A program made the position numbers and the translations under genes. A stretch of 64,000 bases of DNA from DATLFA01 sp039934635 (lineage in GTDB: Bacteria; Actinomycetota; Acidimicrobiia; Acidimicrobiales; WLNW01). Below the pieces are notes generated by a model. The model ran no database searches and was not told the origin of the DNA. It was given only the letters and a program-made list of their open reading frames with translations. Every line of letters begins with the position of its first letter. The stretch's first letter is position 1. This document shows positions 1 through 8,712 of this stretch, piece by piece. The stretch spans positions 1-64,000 of the forward strand of contig JBDTLT010000006.1 of the NCBI GenBank assembly GCA_039934635.1. Reading direction: 5' to 3'.

Positions 1-43
1 GGTGTCCAATAGGCTCGACTCCGATCTGGACAAGGGGGACTGC

Positions 44-463
44 ATGGCATCGAGCAGTCATCACGTGGCCTGCACAACTGATGACCCCGAGGCGGTGCAC
101 ACCTTTCTCACCGAGGTCATCGGGCTCGACGCGCACCTCGCGTTCAGGACCTCGGGCGACGCGATGACCCAGTCGGCCGGTTGGCCTCCGAGTGGTGGTG
201 CCGCGGTGAGGATGTACGGCAAGCCTCCGGCCGGCATCGTCGAGGTCATCGCGATTCCTGACGAGCTGCGCGGCCAGGTTGCGGCGAAGATCTGGCTCGT
301 CTCGTTCGCCACGCCCGATCTGGCCGCGAGTGTCGAGGAGACGCGTCGCCTCGGGTTTGCCGCAACCGACCCGACCCACGTCAAGACCGACGAGATCGAC
401 ATCTCGGTGTCGATGGTCGATGTCGGTGGGATCTGTTGGGAGATGGTCGCCTTTCACCACTGA
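44..463 (+). CDS. VOC (glyoxalase/dioxygenase-fold) family protein
   Basis: A 139-residue protein with the paired beta-alpha-beta-beta-beta pattern of the vicinal-oxygen-chelate fold, opening with HHVACTTDDPEAVHTFLTEV and ending in MVDVGGICWEMVAFHH. The frame stays open to the window edge, but the ATG at 44 is chosen because AAGGGGGA lies just upstream of it. No complete metal-ligand set is obvious, so the reaction (isomerase, dioxygenase, epimerase or binding protein) cannot be named. It converges on the P450 gene with only a 31-base gap. Family fairly sure, function unknown. Confidence 0.75.
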   Translation: MASSSHHVACTTDDPEAVHTFLTEVIGLDAHLAFRTSGDAMTQSAGWPPSGGAAVRMYGKPPAGIVEVIAIPDELRGQVAAKIWLVSFATPDLAASVEETRRLGFAATDPTHVKTDEIDISVSMVDVGGICWEMVAFHH

Positions 464-494
464 TCCACCCCACGCATGCGGTGGGGGCGCGCGT

Positions 495-1721
495 TCAGGA
501 GAAGATGAGCGGGAGCACCGCGGGCCCACGAACCACCCTCGAGTGATGCTGCATCACCGTTGCCCCGCCGCGTTCTACTGCGGAGAAGCGGTCGAGGAGC
601 GCATTGAACGTGAGGCGAGCCTCCGCGCGCGCCAACCAAGCGCCCACACAGAAGTGGGCGCCGATGGCGAAGGCAACGTGACGGCCTGGCGGCCGATCGA
701 GCACGAAGGCGTCAGGGTCAGGGAACACGTCGGGGTCGCGGTTGGCCGCGGCATAGGCGACGGCGATATTTGCGTGCGCCGGTATTGCGTGCCCGTGAAA
801 GTCGACCGCCCGCTTCGTCCACCGATTGAGGACTTGCACGGGGCTGTCGAAACGCAGCGACTCTTCGACGAACGGTTCGATCAGGCTGCGGTCTCGACGC
901 AACAAGGACCACAGCTCGCGACGATCTGCGAGCACGTTGAGCCCGCAGCCCAACAGGTTGCGCGTCGTCTCGTTGCCGGCGAGAAGGATGAGGACGCAGA
1001 AACTCACGGCCTCCCAGTCCTCCAGCGGACGACCTTCGATACGCGCGTTGGCGAGATGCGAGATCATGTCGTCGCGGGGCCGTGCCCGGCGATCGGCGAC
1101 TTCGCCGGCGAAGAACTCTTGCAGTTCGATGATCTTCGCCAGGTTCTGATCGAGCGACGCCGGATCGGCCGCCGCGATCATGGCGTCGGACCACATCTTG
1201 AATTGCTGATGCAGCTCGACGGGCACACCGAGGAGCGCGGCGATCACGGCGATCGGCAGGCTCTCACACAGCTGGGGCATCACGTCGACGCTCACACCGC
1301 CTTCGATGGCCGCGACAAGGCGAGTCGCCATGTCGCGCACCATCGGCTCGAGTTCGGCCACCTGACGCTGGTTGAAGGCGCGATTGATCAATTGCCGCAG
1401 GGCGGTGTGGCGCGGAGGGTCCGAGTTGATGAGCACGAGCCGCCCTTGCTCGAGTTCGGTCTGCGGTTCGCCGGTGGGCGACGGCAGTGCCGACGAGAAC
1501 ACATCGGTATCGCGCAAGGCGTCGCTGACTGCGCTATGGCCGGTGAGGATCCACGTCGTCGCGCCCGTCGCGTTGATGACCTGGGCTTGCTCGAGGTTGA
1601 GATCGAACGGCAACTCGAGCACGGGATCTTGTTCGCGCATCGATCGATAGGTGGGATAGGGATCTTGGAAGAACTCCGTCGTGAAGATGTCGTGCGGGCT
1701 TTTCGCAGTGATGACCGGCAT
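495..1721 (-). CDS. cytochrome P450
   Basis: A soluble bacterial P450 of 408 residues, close to the usual CYP length. Visible landmarks are the I-helix oxygen-activation motif AGNETT (residues 248-253), the K-helix ExxR (E287-R290) and the heme-binding loop FAIGAHFCVG with Cys358 as the heme thiolate. It should hydroxylate a hydrophobic substrate with electrons from ferredoxin and a reductase. No redox partner lies next to it; the nearest candidates are the ferredoxin and ferredoxin reductase at 40.0-41.5 kb. An Ala sits where many P450s have Gly or Asp before the ETT. Substrate unknown. Confidence 0.95.
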   Translation of the reverse strand: MPVITAKSPHDIFTTEFFQDPYPTYRSMREQDPVLELPFDLNLEQAQVINATGATTWILTGHSAVSDALRDTDVFSSALPSPTGEPQTELEQGRLVLINSDPPRHTALRQLINRAFNQRQVAELEPMVRDMATRLVAAIEGGVSVDVMPQLCESLPIAVIAALLGVPVELHQQFKMWSDAMIAAADPASLDQNLAKIIELQEFFAGEVADRRARPRDDMISHLANARIEGRPLEDWEAVSFCVLILLAGNETTRNLLGCGLNVLADRRELWSLLRRDRSLIEPFVEESLRFDSPVQVLNRWTKRAVDFHGHAIPAHANIAVAYAAANRDPDVFPDPDAFVLDRPPGRHVAFAIGAHFCVGAWLARAEARLTFNALLDRFSAVERGGATVMQHHSRVVRGPAVLPLIFS

Positions 1722-1799
1722 GCCCGCATCTTTACACGCGTCACAGGGCGGTAGCGGACCTCGACCTTGCCCCCGTTAGTTATCCTGCTGAGCTTCGCG

Positions 1800-2144
1800 T
1801 TACTCCTGATCGGTGCGGCCCCGGCTGAACGCATTTCGTAGGTCGTCGCTGACATCGGAGAAGGTGGACTGGAACGCGTTCATCATCGAATGTCCCACTT
1901 TGCGCAGATCCTCGGTGATGGCCGGATCTTTCGCCGCACCGGACACCGCCTCCATCGCATCGTCGAGCGCGGCGCCGAGCTTGCGCACCGCTTCGCGCAT
2001 CGCATCGCGCGCTGCCGCGTCAGAGCGCTCGGTGCCGTTGTCCGTCGAGCCGGACGCGGATTGGGCGAAGTGCTCCTTCAGCTTCAGGCCGAGCGCCGAG
2101 AACAGCGAGCCCACTTCTTCCCAGGCCGCCTTCGCTTCTTGCAT
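1800..2144 (-). CDS. small helical protein of unknown function
   Basis: A 114-residue, highly charged, alanine-rich protein that I do not recognise. It looks almost entirely alpha-helical, with heptad-like stretches (AMREAVRKLGAALDDAMEAV, then DLRKVGHSMMNAFQSTFSDV), a low-complexity Ser/Thr/Asn stretch near residues 29-40, and no membrane segment or cysteine. It is transcribed in the same direction as the P450 downstream, with a 78-base gap. The start follows GGAGACA within the intergenic region. An amphipathic helical or stress-type protein is possible, but nothing in the sequence fixes a role. Confidence 0.65.
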   Translation of the reverse strand: MQEAKAAWEEVGSLFSALGLKLKEHFAQSASGSTDNGTERSDAAARDAMREAVRKLGAALDDAMEAVSGAAKDPAITEDLRKVGHSMMNAFQSTFSDVSDDLRNAFSRGRTDQE

Positions 2145-2293
2145 GGTTGTCTCCGTTCGTGGTCCCTCTCGTTACCCGGCGAATACCGGTTCAAACGCAT
2201 GTTCGCCGCGTTGGGCTACGCGACAGCCCCGTTTCAGCGCCATGGCAGCCGCCCCGCGCACGATCGCTGCATGGCCCGTCGATTGTCCTTCGC

Positions 2294-3025
2294 ATGACCG
2301 ATTGGAACGAGATCGTCGACGTGGGCGCCGGTGTTCTCCTACGGCGCATCGTCGTCGGGCCACTCTCGACCAACTGCTACACCGTGACGTCACTCACCTC
2401 GAAGCAGACGCTGATCGTCGATCCGGGCGCTGACGCTCGTGTGATCCTCGACTCGGTAGGGGATCTCGACGTACGCATGATCGTGTTGACGCACGCGCAT
2501 TTCGATCACGTCAACGCGGTGGCGGAGGTGGCAGAGGGCCTTGGGGTACCCATTGCCGCCCATCACGCCGATGCGCCCGTGTGGCCCAAGGAGATTGCCC
2601 ATCTCCGCCGGCACGGACACTTCGATGCGGGTACCGCGACGGCGGATCTTCTCGCCGCCGGATGTTCGCTGTGCCCGACACCGGGCCACGTTCTGTGGGA
2701 CGGCCAGGTCGATCTGCTCGTACGCGACAACGGCACACTCCCGCTCGAGGGGCTCGACTGCCGGGCGTTGCTGACGCCTGGACACACGCCGGGCGGGATC
2801 TGCCTGCGCATCGGTGACCACGTGCTCACCGGGGACACACTTTTTCCGGGTGGCCCGGGGTTGACCGGTTGGCCGCTGTCGGACTTCGACGCCGTCATCG
2901 CGTCGATACGCGATCGACTCTTCACGTTGCCCGACGCCACGCTCGTGCATCCGGGACACGGTCGATCGACGAGCATCGGTGCGGAACGACCGAGCTTGAA
3001 GGAGTGGATCGCCCGCGGCTGGTGA
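2294..3025 (+). CDS. MBL-fold metallo-hydrolase (glyoxalase II-like)
   Basis: A 243-residue metallo-beta-lactamase-fold hydrolase. The dinuclear zinc ligands are all visible: HAHFDH (H67, H69, D71, H72), H164 in TPGHTPGG, D181 in TGDTLFPGG and H222 in HPGHG. This is the YcbL/GloB arrangement, which hydrolyses thioesters such as S-lactoylglutathione; in an actinobacterium the thiol carrier would differ. The open frame extends to 2147, but that part has no family similarity and lies in the promoter region of the divergent gene, so ATG 2294 is preferred. It is followed by a hairpin terminator shared with the convergent YceI gene. Confidence 0.9.
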   Translation: MTDWNEIVDVGAGVLLRRIVVGPLSTNCYTVTSLTSKQTLIVDPGADARVILDSVGDLDVRMIVLTHAHFDHVNAVAEVAEGLGVPIAAHHADAPVWPKEIAHLRRHGHFDAGTATADLLAAGCSLCPTPGHVLWDGQVDLLVRDNGTLPLEGLDCRALLTPGHTPGGICLRIGDHVLTGDTLFPGGPGLTGWPLSDFDAVIASIRDRLFTLPDATLVHPGHGRSTSIGAERPSLKEWIARGW

Positions 3026-3043
3026 AGCGCAACTCACGGGCGG

Positions 3044-3070
3044 AGCCGGGCGCCTGTTCGACGCCCGGCT
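3044..3070. terminator. bidirectional hairpin between convergent genes
   Basis: AGCCGGGCG (3044-3052) and CGCCCGGCT (3062-3070) form a perfect 9-bp GC-rich stem around a 9-base loop. It lies in the 50-base gap between the MBL gene ending at 3025 and the YceI gene ending at 3076. There is no strong T-tract, so it may act as a non-canonical terminator or an mRNA 3' end stabiliser for both genes. Confidence 0.6.
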
Positions 3071-3075
3071 GTCGC

Positions 3076-3657
3076 TCAGCGCTGGCGGATCGTCTCGATC
3101 TCGATCTCGATGCGGATCTTCTTGCTCACGAGAACACCGCCGGCCTCGAGAGCCATGTTCCACGTCAGACCCCAGTCTTCGCGGTTGATCTCGGTAGACG
3201 CGCTGAAGATCGCCCGTTCACCGCCCGAGGGGTCAGTGGCGGCGCCGAGGTACTCGACTTCGAGCACCACGCCCCGGCCGACACCGCGGATGGTGAGCTC
3301 GCCATGGACAACGGCCATCCTGCCTTTCCAGGTGACTGCCGTGGAGCGGAACGTGGCGTGTGAATGATTCACCACGTCGAAGAAGTCGGGCGAACGAAGG
3401 TGGTCATCGCGTTCGGCCGACCCCGAGCTAACGCTGGCCATCGTGATGGTGACGTCGACGGTCGAGTCGGCGGGATCGTCGCCGATGTACACGACGCCCG
3501 CCACGTCGGTGAAGCGGCCGCGGACTTTGGTCAACATGAAATGGCGACCGATGAACGCCACCTCGGCGTGACCCGGGTCGATCGACCACGGTCCTGCGGC
3601 AGGTACTTCGGTGCCGCGCACGGTGCGGATGATTGGTTGTGTCTGCAAGAACGACAT
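3076..3657 (-). CDS. YceI-like lipocalin-fold protein
   Basis: A 193-residue YceI-family protein. The family signature W-x-ID-x-x-H-x-x-V-x-F is seen as WSIDPGHAEVAFIGRHF, followed by HLRSPDFFDVVNHSHATFRS and the C-terminal SKKIRIEIEIETIRQR. YceI proteins form a lipocalin-like barrel that binds isoprenoid-type lipids. The open frame reaches 3744, but AAGGAG is placed directly before ATG 3657, and the shorter form starts like its relatives. No signal peptide is visible, so it is probably cytoplasmic, as in many actinobacterial homologues. Confidence 0.9.
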   Translation of the reverse strand: MSFLQTQPIIRTVRGTEVPAAGPWSIDPGHAEVAFIGRHFMLTKVRGRFTDVAGVVYIGDDPADSTVDVTITMASVSSGSAERDDHLRSPDFFDVVNHSHATFRSTAVTWKGRMAVVHGELTIRGVGRGVVLEVEYLGAATDPSGGERAIFSASTEINREDWGLTWNMALEAGGVLVSKKIRIEIEIETIRQR

Positions 3658-3820
3658 TTGGGATTCTCCTTGTTGGGGGGCGGGCACTCTGCCCACGACC
3701 ACCATCGCCGAGACCGCTTGCACGCTGCTGACTTCGAACTGCATCTCCCGAGTGCCCGCCCGATCCCTTGCGGCAGCCCCATCGCAGAGCGGTTACAGGA
3801 GCGCGTCCTTGACTGTGCGC

Positions 3821-4330
3821 ATGTCCACCATCGACGTCACACCGCACCAATTGACCCCAGGGCTCGAGCGATTCGAAGAGTTAGCTCGGCTCGAACATCA
3901 CCTCGCCGTGATGATCACGCGCAACAAAGACGGGTCGCCGCAGGTGTCGGTCGTCAATTGCGGGATCGTGACGGACTCCGTCTCGGGCGAACTGCGCGTA
4001 GCCATGGTCGCGCGCCGTGGCCGCAAGCTCGACAACCTTCGCCAACGCCCGATCGCCACCCTGGTCGTACGAGCCGGGTGGGAATGGATCTCCGTCACCG
4101 GCGCGGTCACGATCGTCGACCCTGCCGAAGAAGAAAGCGGCTCTCGCTATCGAGATCTGGCACGGGCGATCTTTCACGCGGCCGGCGGTGTGCACCGTGA
4201 CCTCGAGGTCTACGACGCCGTGATGATCGAGGAGGGTCGCTGCCCAGTTCTTCTACGACCCGAGCGATTCAGTACGAATCCGCCGGGCGCCGAGCACCAA
4301 GACTCTGACGGCAAGGAGTCGGAACAATGA
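3821..4330 (+). CDS. PPOX-class FMN/F420-dependent oxidoreductase
   Basis: A 169-residue pyridoxamine-5'-phosphate-oxidase-like split-barrel protein. Its middle (HHLAVMITRNKDGSPQVSVV, then RGRKLDNLRQRPIATLVVRA) matches actinobacterial PPOX proteins that use F420 or FMN to reduce or oxidise small molecules. The start is ATG 3821 or the in-frame GTG 3815; AGGAGCG at about 3797 fits either. Its TGA overlaps the ATG of the next gene (ATGA), so the two are translationally coupled and probably serve one process. Cofactor and substrate are not decided by the sequence. Confidence 0.85.
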   Translation: MSTIDVTPHQLTPGLERFEELARLEHHLAVMITRNKDGSPQVSVVNCGIVTDSVSGELRVAMVARRGRKLDNLRQRPIATLVVRAGWEWISVTGAVTIVDPAEEESGSRYRDLARAIFHAAGGVHRDLEVYDAVMIEEGRCPVLLRPERFSTNPPGAEHQDSDGKESEQ

Positions 4331-5016
4331 GCATCCCCGTCCCCCCGAACACCATCGTCGTGTACAGCGACCTACTCGACCCGTTCGCGCACGTCGCGGT
4401 GCACCGCTTGTTCGCGGCGCGGACCCGTCTCGAACTCGAAGACACCGTGCAATTCGATCATCACGCGTTTCCGCTCGAACTCATCAACGGTCCGGGCACC
4501 CGCATTGGCTCGGACTCGGAGATCCCGGTGCTCGGTGCGTTGGAACCCGACGCGGGCTGGCAGCTCTGGAACGCGCCCGACTGGCACTATCCCAACACCA
4601 TCCTCCTCGCGTTCGAGGCCATACACGCGGCAAAGCTGCAATCGATGCGGGCGAGTGAAGATCTCGACCGCGCATTGCGCCGTGCGTTCTGGTCAGAGTC
4701 GCGCTGCATCGGACATCATGGAGTGATCCTCGAGATCGCGGCAGACGTGCAGGGCCTCGATAGCCGTCAGCTCGCCGCAGCCTTGCGTGTCGGCACGGCG
4801 CGGCCGGCGGTTTTCGACGATCTCGCGGTCGCACTGTCCGACGACGTTGCAATGAGCCCGCATATTTTTTGTCCGGACGGGACAAGCCTGGCGAATCCGG
4901 GAATTGCAGTGCACTGGCAAGGCGACTGGGCGAAGGGTTTCCCGGTGATCGACCGCGACGATCCTTCTGTCTACGACAGCCTGCTCATCGCCGCATCACG
5001 GGGTGTCCGCGCGTGA
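4327..5016 (+). CDS. DsbA-family thioredoxin-like protein (FrnE/HCCA-isomerase type)
   Basis: A 229-residue protein of the DsbA/2-hydroxychromene-2-carboxylate isomerase fold. The N-terminal strand and loop VVYSDLLDPFAHVAVHRL occupies the place of the family's S-D-x-x-C-P active site, but no CxxC is present, so it is unlikely to be a disulfide oxidase and more likely an isomerase-like or thiol-binding protein. The late loop PHIFCPDGTSLANPGI holds the cis-Pro region. It is coupled by ATGA overlap to the PPOX gene and its 3' end overlaps the convergent membrane-protein gene by 21 bases. Confidence 0.8.
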   Translation: MSIPVPPNTIVVYSDLLDPFAHVAVHRLFAARTRLELEDTVQFDHHAFPLELINGPGTRIGSDSEIPVLGALEPDAGWQLWNAPDWHYPNTILLAFEAIHAAKLQSMRASEDLDRALRRAFWSESRCIGHHGVILEIAADVQGLDSRQLAAALRVGTARPAVFDDLAVALSDDVAMSPHIFCPDGTSLANPGIAVHWQGDWAKGFPVIDRDDPSVYDSLLIAASRGVRA

Positions 5017-5619
5017 TCGATCTGGTTCGGAGCGCGCGCCGATCAAGCCAAACGCGGCGCCCAGCACCATCAAGGCGAGTACGATCCAAAAGCCGATCCC
5101 CCACCTGACATAGTCGCCCGCCGATTTGCCCGAAGGGAAGGGCACTGTCGCCTGCTCGGCAATGCGATCGACCAACGTTGCCCGAGCGAGAAGTATGCCG
5201 ATCACGAGCAGCGCGGCACTCAACCCGGCCAGCAACGCGGAAAGCGGGCGTCGTCGCGCGGACACGAACGGCACCACGATGGCGGCGAGAGTCAGCAACG
5301 CCGCGACTGCGACCAACGGCTGCACTCCGAGATCGTCAGACTGTTGCTCGGCCGCCGGACGCAGGTGCTCATCGTCGACCGTAGGCGACGAGCCGATCGC
5401 CAGATCGAAACCGGTGTAGGTGGTAGTACCACCACCGCTCATGCGGCCGTATCCGCCGGGCGAGTCGCACGAGACCGACAGGAACGGCAGCAAGAAGAGG
5501 ATGAACGCGAGTGCGAGTGTCACGGGTGAGCCGACGCGCGCCACGCGCCGAATCGGCGACGTGTGCGCTTCGGATTGCGACTGTGAAGCTGCTGCGTTGT
5601 CCGTACCGGCGATCGCCAT
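4996..5619 (-). CDS. small integral membrane protein of unknown function
   Basis: A 207-residue membrane protein with four predicted helices: about residues 31-48 (VTLALAFILFLLPFLSVSC), 101-118, 126-146 and 176-196. A Gly/Thr-rich, possibly external loop (residues 49-100) lies between helices 1 and 2. I do not recognise a family. The Cys after the first hydrophobic segment (LSVSC) resembles a lipobox, but the segment lies far from the N-terminus. Its start is 115 bases from the divergent amidohydrolase, with a palindrome between them. Confidence 0.65.
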   Translation of the reverse strand: MAIAGTDNAAASQSQSEAHTSPIRRVARVGSPVTLALAFILFLLPFLSVSCDSPGGYGRMSGGGTTTYTGFDLAIGSSPTVDDEHLRPAAEQQSDDLGVQPLVAVAALLTLAAIVVPFVSARRRPLSALLAGLSAALLVIGILLARATLVDRIAEQATVPFPSGKSAGDYVRWGIGFWIVLALMVLGAAFGLIGARSEPDRSRADTP

Positions 5620-5694
5620 GTTCGACCTCCTGAACCGAGGGTACCCACGGTGCGCGACTTCGAAGCGGGCGCGACCCGCTGATGCTACGGTTCA

Positions 5695-5714
5695 CCCATA
5701 GCAACTACTATGGG
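5695..5714. promoter_or_regulatory. inverted repeat (operator candidate) before an amidohydrolase
   Basis: CCCATAG (5695-5701) and CTATGGG (5708-5714) form a perfect 7-bp inverted repeat around a 6-base spacer. The core ATAGCAACTACTAT differs by two bases from the perfect palindrome at 15256-15269 before the paralogous amidohydrolase. It lies 21 bases upstream of the start at 5735, where a repressor would block transcription. Confidence 0.6.
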
Positions 5715-5734
5715 CCATGATCCGAGGAGGGCCG

Positions 5735-6799
5735 ATGGAGCGCTTGATCTCCTCCGACTCGCACGTCAACCTGCAGCACGACACGGTGAAGCGCAATCTG
5801 GCGAGCAAGTACCACGACTCCTACGACGCCGCGGTGGCGGAGTTCCAGTCACGGGTATTCGGCGGCAACGCGGGCAAGGCCAACACCGCGATGATGCGTG
5901 GCTATACGCATCCTGCGGCCGGGCGTGCCGGGCACAGCGACCCGCACGAACGATTGAAGGACATGGACACCGACGGCGTCGATGCCGAGGTGCTGTATTG
6001 CGAAGTGAGCGCGTTTCGCTTCCTCTATCTGATCAAAGACGGTTGGCGCGAATCGACGCGTGCGTTCAACGACTCGCTCGCTGCCTTCGGCTCGGTCGAT
6101 CCCAAGCGTCTCGTCGTCTCGCACCAGATTCCCATTCATGACATCGACTTCGCAGTCGAAGAAGTCAAACGCGTGGCCGCGCTCGGCGCGAAGTCGCTCC
6201 AGTTGCCGGTCTTCCCGAACGAGTTGGGTTTTCCCGAGTACTTCGACAGCCGTTATGACCCACTCTGGTCGACCATCCAAGATCTCGACCTTCCGGTCTG
6301 CTGCCACATTGGCCTCAACACGCAACTCGAAGATCTCGCGCGGCGCGACCCCACTCCCCAACGTGGCGTCATGGTGCCGATGACTGCCTTCTGCACTGCC
6401 GAAGCCTTCGGCATGTGGATGCTGTCGGGTGTGCTCGAACGATTCGCCAAGCTGAAGCTCGTGTTCGTCGAACCGGGTCTCGGTTGGGTGGCGTGGTACC
6501 TCTACATCATCGATGACATGAACACTCGGCAGAGCTACGAATTCCCGGCGATCAGCGAACTGCCCAGCTTCTATTTCCATCGCAACATCCATTTGACCTA
6601 CATCGACGAGCCCGACTCGATCCAGCTGCTGCGACACAAGATCGGCGTACACAACATCATGTGGTCGTCTGACTACCCGCACCCGGTATCCAGTTGGCCG
6701 AACTCGCGGGCACTCGTCGAAAATCAATTCGTCGGTATCCCCGAGGACGAGCGCGAACTCATCGTGTCGGGCAACGCCGCGCGAGTGTGGAACCTCTGA
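5735..6799 (+). CDS. COG2159 amidohydrolase-family metal-dependent hydrolase
   Basis: A 354-residue TIM-barrel protein of the amidohydrolase_2 family, which includes decarboxylases and hydratases such as ACMSD and LigJ. Visible are the N-terminal metal-site strand SSDSH, the barrel strand CCHIGL, the late VFVEPGLGWV and the metal-binding end WSSDYPHPVSSWPN. The DSH form instead of HxH is usual in this subfamily. GAGGAGG lies just before ATG 5735, which is preferred over ATG 5717. It is a close paralogue of the gene at 14166-15233: both share RLVVSxQIPIHDI, RRDPTP/QRDPTP and FYFHRN. The reaction is unknown, but activity on an aromatic or CoA-pathway intermediate is likely. Confidence 0.9.
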   Translation: MERLISSDSHVNLQHDTVKRNLASKYHDSYDAAVAEFQSRVFGGNAGKANTAMMRGYTHPAAGRAGHSDPHERLKDMDTDGVDAEVLYCEVSAFRFLYLIKDGWRESTRAFNDSLAAFGSVDPKRLVVSHQIPIHDIDFAVEEVKRVAALGAKSLQLPVFPNELGFPEYFDSRYDPLWSTIQDLDLPVCCHIGLNTQLEDLARRDPTPQRGVMVPMTAFCTAEAFGMWMLSGVLERFAKLKLVFVEPGLGWVAWYLYIIDDMNTRQSYEFPAISELPSFYFHRNIHLTYIDEPDSIQLLRHKIGVHNIMWSSDYPHPVSSWPNSRALVENQFVGIPEDERELIVSGNAARVWNL

Positions 6800-7201
6800 T
6801 CATCTCCGAGTGCGGTAGCGCGCCGCAGTGAAACGATCCAGCTCGTTGCCGTGGTAGTGGCGAACGAACTCGTCGATAGCCGCAGCATCATCCTCGGCGG
6901 CCGATGACCGTTGTGCGTCGGCGATGGCCAAGAGCAGCGCATCGTGGGTCGCGACCAGTTCGTGATTGTCGGTGATCGTCGAGGCCGGCGCGCTGTCGAG
7001 CCGCAGCGCAGCGTGCGCGGCATCGATCTCCGTGCGCAGTTGGTCGCAGCGCCACTCGACGTGCTCTGCGAGATGGGTAATCAATTCGGCCGCCGCGTGC
7101 GCTTGCGCACGGACATAGGGGTCGTCCACGTGGGCGGCGACCTCGTCTCTCAGCGTGGCTGCGAGGCCATCGAGGAGCCGGTCGAGGCTGTTGTACATCA
7201 T
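6800..7201 (-). CDS. helical protein coupled to an APH-type kinase
   Basis: A 133-residue protein, all helical by appearance, rich in Ala, His and acidic residues (RAQAHAAAELITHLAEHVEW). I do not recognise a family. Its ATG overlaps the TGA of the upstream phosphotransferase gene by four bases, so it is co-translated with that kinase and may be its accessory or regulatory subunit. It converges immediately on the amidohydrolase ending at 6799. No membrane segment or zinc motif is present. Confidence 0.7.
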   Translation of the reverse strand: MMYNSLDRLLDGLAATLRDEVAAHVDDPYVRAQAHAAAELITHLAEHVEWRCDQLRTEIDAAHAALRLDSAPASTITDNHELVATHDALLLAIADAQRSSAAEDDAAAIDEFVRHYHGNELDRFTAARYRTRR

Positions 7202-8217
7202 CGAATCACCCGGGGAAGCTCGTCGAGGAGATCTGCGAGAAGCTGCGTGCTGCGATGTCCTAGCATTGCCAGCCGCAGATCGTTGCTGCGCGCGTCTTCG
7301 AAGGCACGCGTCCCGCGAAGAAAGATCGATGCGGCTTTCACGTGATTGATGACGCTCCAGAATCGCATCGCCTCGGCCCTCACGTGCATACCGGTGAGGC
7401 GCTGGTACATGTCGAGGAAGTCACGCTCCGGGAGCATGTGCCCGACGAGCGTCGAACGCCCCCGAAACGCTGGGAGAGCCGCCCACGCCAGGTCGTCGAC
7501 GGGGTCGCCGACGTGCGCGAGCTCCCAGTCGAGTACACCGACGATCTTCCCGTCGCGAAGCAGGTAGTTGCCGGTGCGATAGTCGCCGTGGCATAGCACC
7601 AGCCGATCAGAGACCGCAACGTTGTTGCGCGCCCACGCGAGGGCAGCTCGGATCGCCGGCACCTCACGGATGGTGCTCGACTCGTAAAAATGCTGCCATC
7701 GATCGACCTCGGCCAAAGCGGCGCCGGGGGGATCCTCCGTCAACGGCGCGGTCCTTGCGTCGAGATCCATGGAGCGCCAGTCGAGCGCGTGCACCCCGGC
7801 AATGATCGACACGAACTGTGCGCCGACCATCGCTGCGCTTTCGTCACCGAACGGCTTTCTCGCCATCGGTGACGGCACCGTTCCTTCGATGCGCTCCATC
7901 GCGTAGAACGGCATGCCCAGAACTGCGGGATCGAGCTCGAGCCAATACAGCGCCGGCATCGGAATGCCGGCGACACCGACGAGCTGGCGATGCAGCGCAT
8001 ACTGGCCTCGAATGTCGTAGGGGGCAAGCACGCCGTCCTCGGGTTGGCGCCGCAGCGCGTAGCCCCGCGAGATCTTGTTGCCCGATTCGTCGACCCAGCG
8101 GACCGACATCGTGTAGGTCTGCCACGAGAAGCCATCGGCGTGATGGACGAGGTCGTCGATCTCTACGTCGTTCGCGTGCAGGCGCTCGCCGAACCACAAC
8201 GAAAGGCGATCGCGCAC
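7198..8217 (-). CDS. APH-family phosphotransferase (acyl-CoA dehydrogenase-associated kinase type)
   Basis: A kinase-fold protein of about 339 residues. The Brenner-type catalytic loop LCHGDYRTGNYLL and the metal loop LDWELAHVGDP are clear, as is the N-terminal GFSWQTYTM that replaces a P-loop. This subfamily often sits near acyl-CoA dehydrogenases and is the bacterial counterpart of the kinase domain of ACAD10/11; antibiotic resistance is unlikely. The frame stays open far upstream through the divergent genes, so the true start is uncertain; GTG 8217 keeps the full domain and leaves a promoter gap before the divergent GTG at 8304. It overlaps the next gene by four bases. Confidence 0.85.
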   Translation of the reverse strand: MRDRLSLWFGERLHANDVEIDDLVHHADGFSWQTYTMSVRWVDESGNKISRGYALRRQPEDGVLAPYDIRGQYALHRQLVGVAGIPMPALYWLELDPAVLGMPFYAMERIEGTVPSPMARKPFGDESAAMVGAQFVSIIAGVHALDWRSMDLDARTAPLTEDPPGAALAEVDRWQHFYESSTIREVPAIRAALAWARNNVAVSDRLVLCHGDYRTGNYLLRDGKIVGVLDWELAHVGDPVDDLAWAALPAFRGRSTLVGHMLPERDFLDMYQRLTGMHVRAEAMRFWSVINHVKAASIFLRGTRAFEDARSNDLRLAMLGHRSTQLLADLLDELPRVIR

Positions 8218-8303
8218 CTGGGACCTTTCGTTCGGGGCTCGCGCCGTCGTGGTAAATGCTAGAACGAGGATCCCAGCGCCCACATCGCCGGGAGGGGGCA
8301 AAC

Positions 8304-8708
8304 GTGCCATCAGTGATACCACCGGTACCGGACGGCGATGACGAATTCTTCTGGGACGGCGTCGCACACCGCCAGCTACTCCTGCGCAGCTGCGCCGGCT
8401 GCGGACGGCTACAACATCCACCGTCGCCGATGTGTCCATCGTGCCATTCGTTGAAGTGGACGACGCGCGAGGCATCAGGACGCGGCACCGTCTACAGCTG
8501 GATCGTGTCGCATCACCCCACCGAGGCTGACGCATTACCCCGCATCGTCGTCCTCGTCGATCTCGAAGAAGGCGTGCGGTTGGTGTCGAACCTCCTCGAG
8601 GTTGCGCCAGGCGATGTTCGCAACGGTATGGCGGTGGAGTTGTGCTTCGCAGAGTCCGACGGCGTTGCGCTCCCCCAGTTCCGCTCGGCCGTGTCGGCCC
8701 GGGGGTGA
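8304..8708 (+). CDS. DUF35 OB-fold protein with N-terminal zinc ribbon
   Basis: A 134-residue acyl-CoA-associated OB-fold protein. The rubredoxin-like ribbon CAGCGRLQHPPSPMCPSC carries four zinc cysteines, and the OB-fold follows (RGTVYSWIVSHHP, then PRIVVLVDLEEGVRLVSNLL). In steroid side-chain degradation such proteins (ChsH2 C-terminal domain) bind a thiolase-like Ltp2 to make a retro-aldolase. The start is GTG 8304 after GGGAGGGGG. It lies 4 bases before the Ltp2-like gene, as expected for two subunits of one enzyme. Confidence 0.9.
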   Translation: MPSVIPPVPDGDDEFFWDGVAHRQLLLRSCAGCGRLQHPPSPMCPSCHSLKWTTREASGRGTVYSWIVSHHPTEADALPRIVVLVDLEEGVRLVSNLLEVAPGDVRNGMAVELCFAESDGVALPQFRSAVSARG

Positions 8709-8712
8709 GGTG

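Noticed and set aside
7198..8217. Aminoglycoside resistance kinase
   Set aside because: The fold is that of APH kinases, but sequence type and neighbours (CoA-ester genes) match the acyl-CoA-dehydrogenase-associated group, not resistance enzymes.
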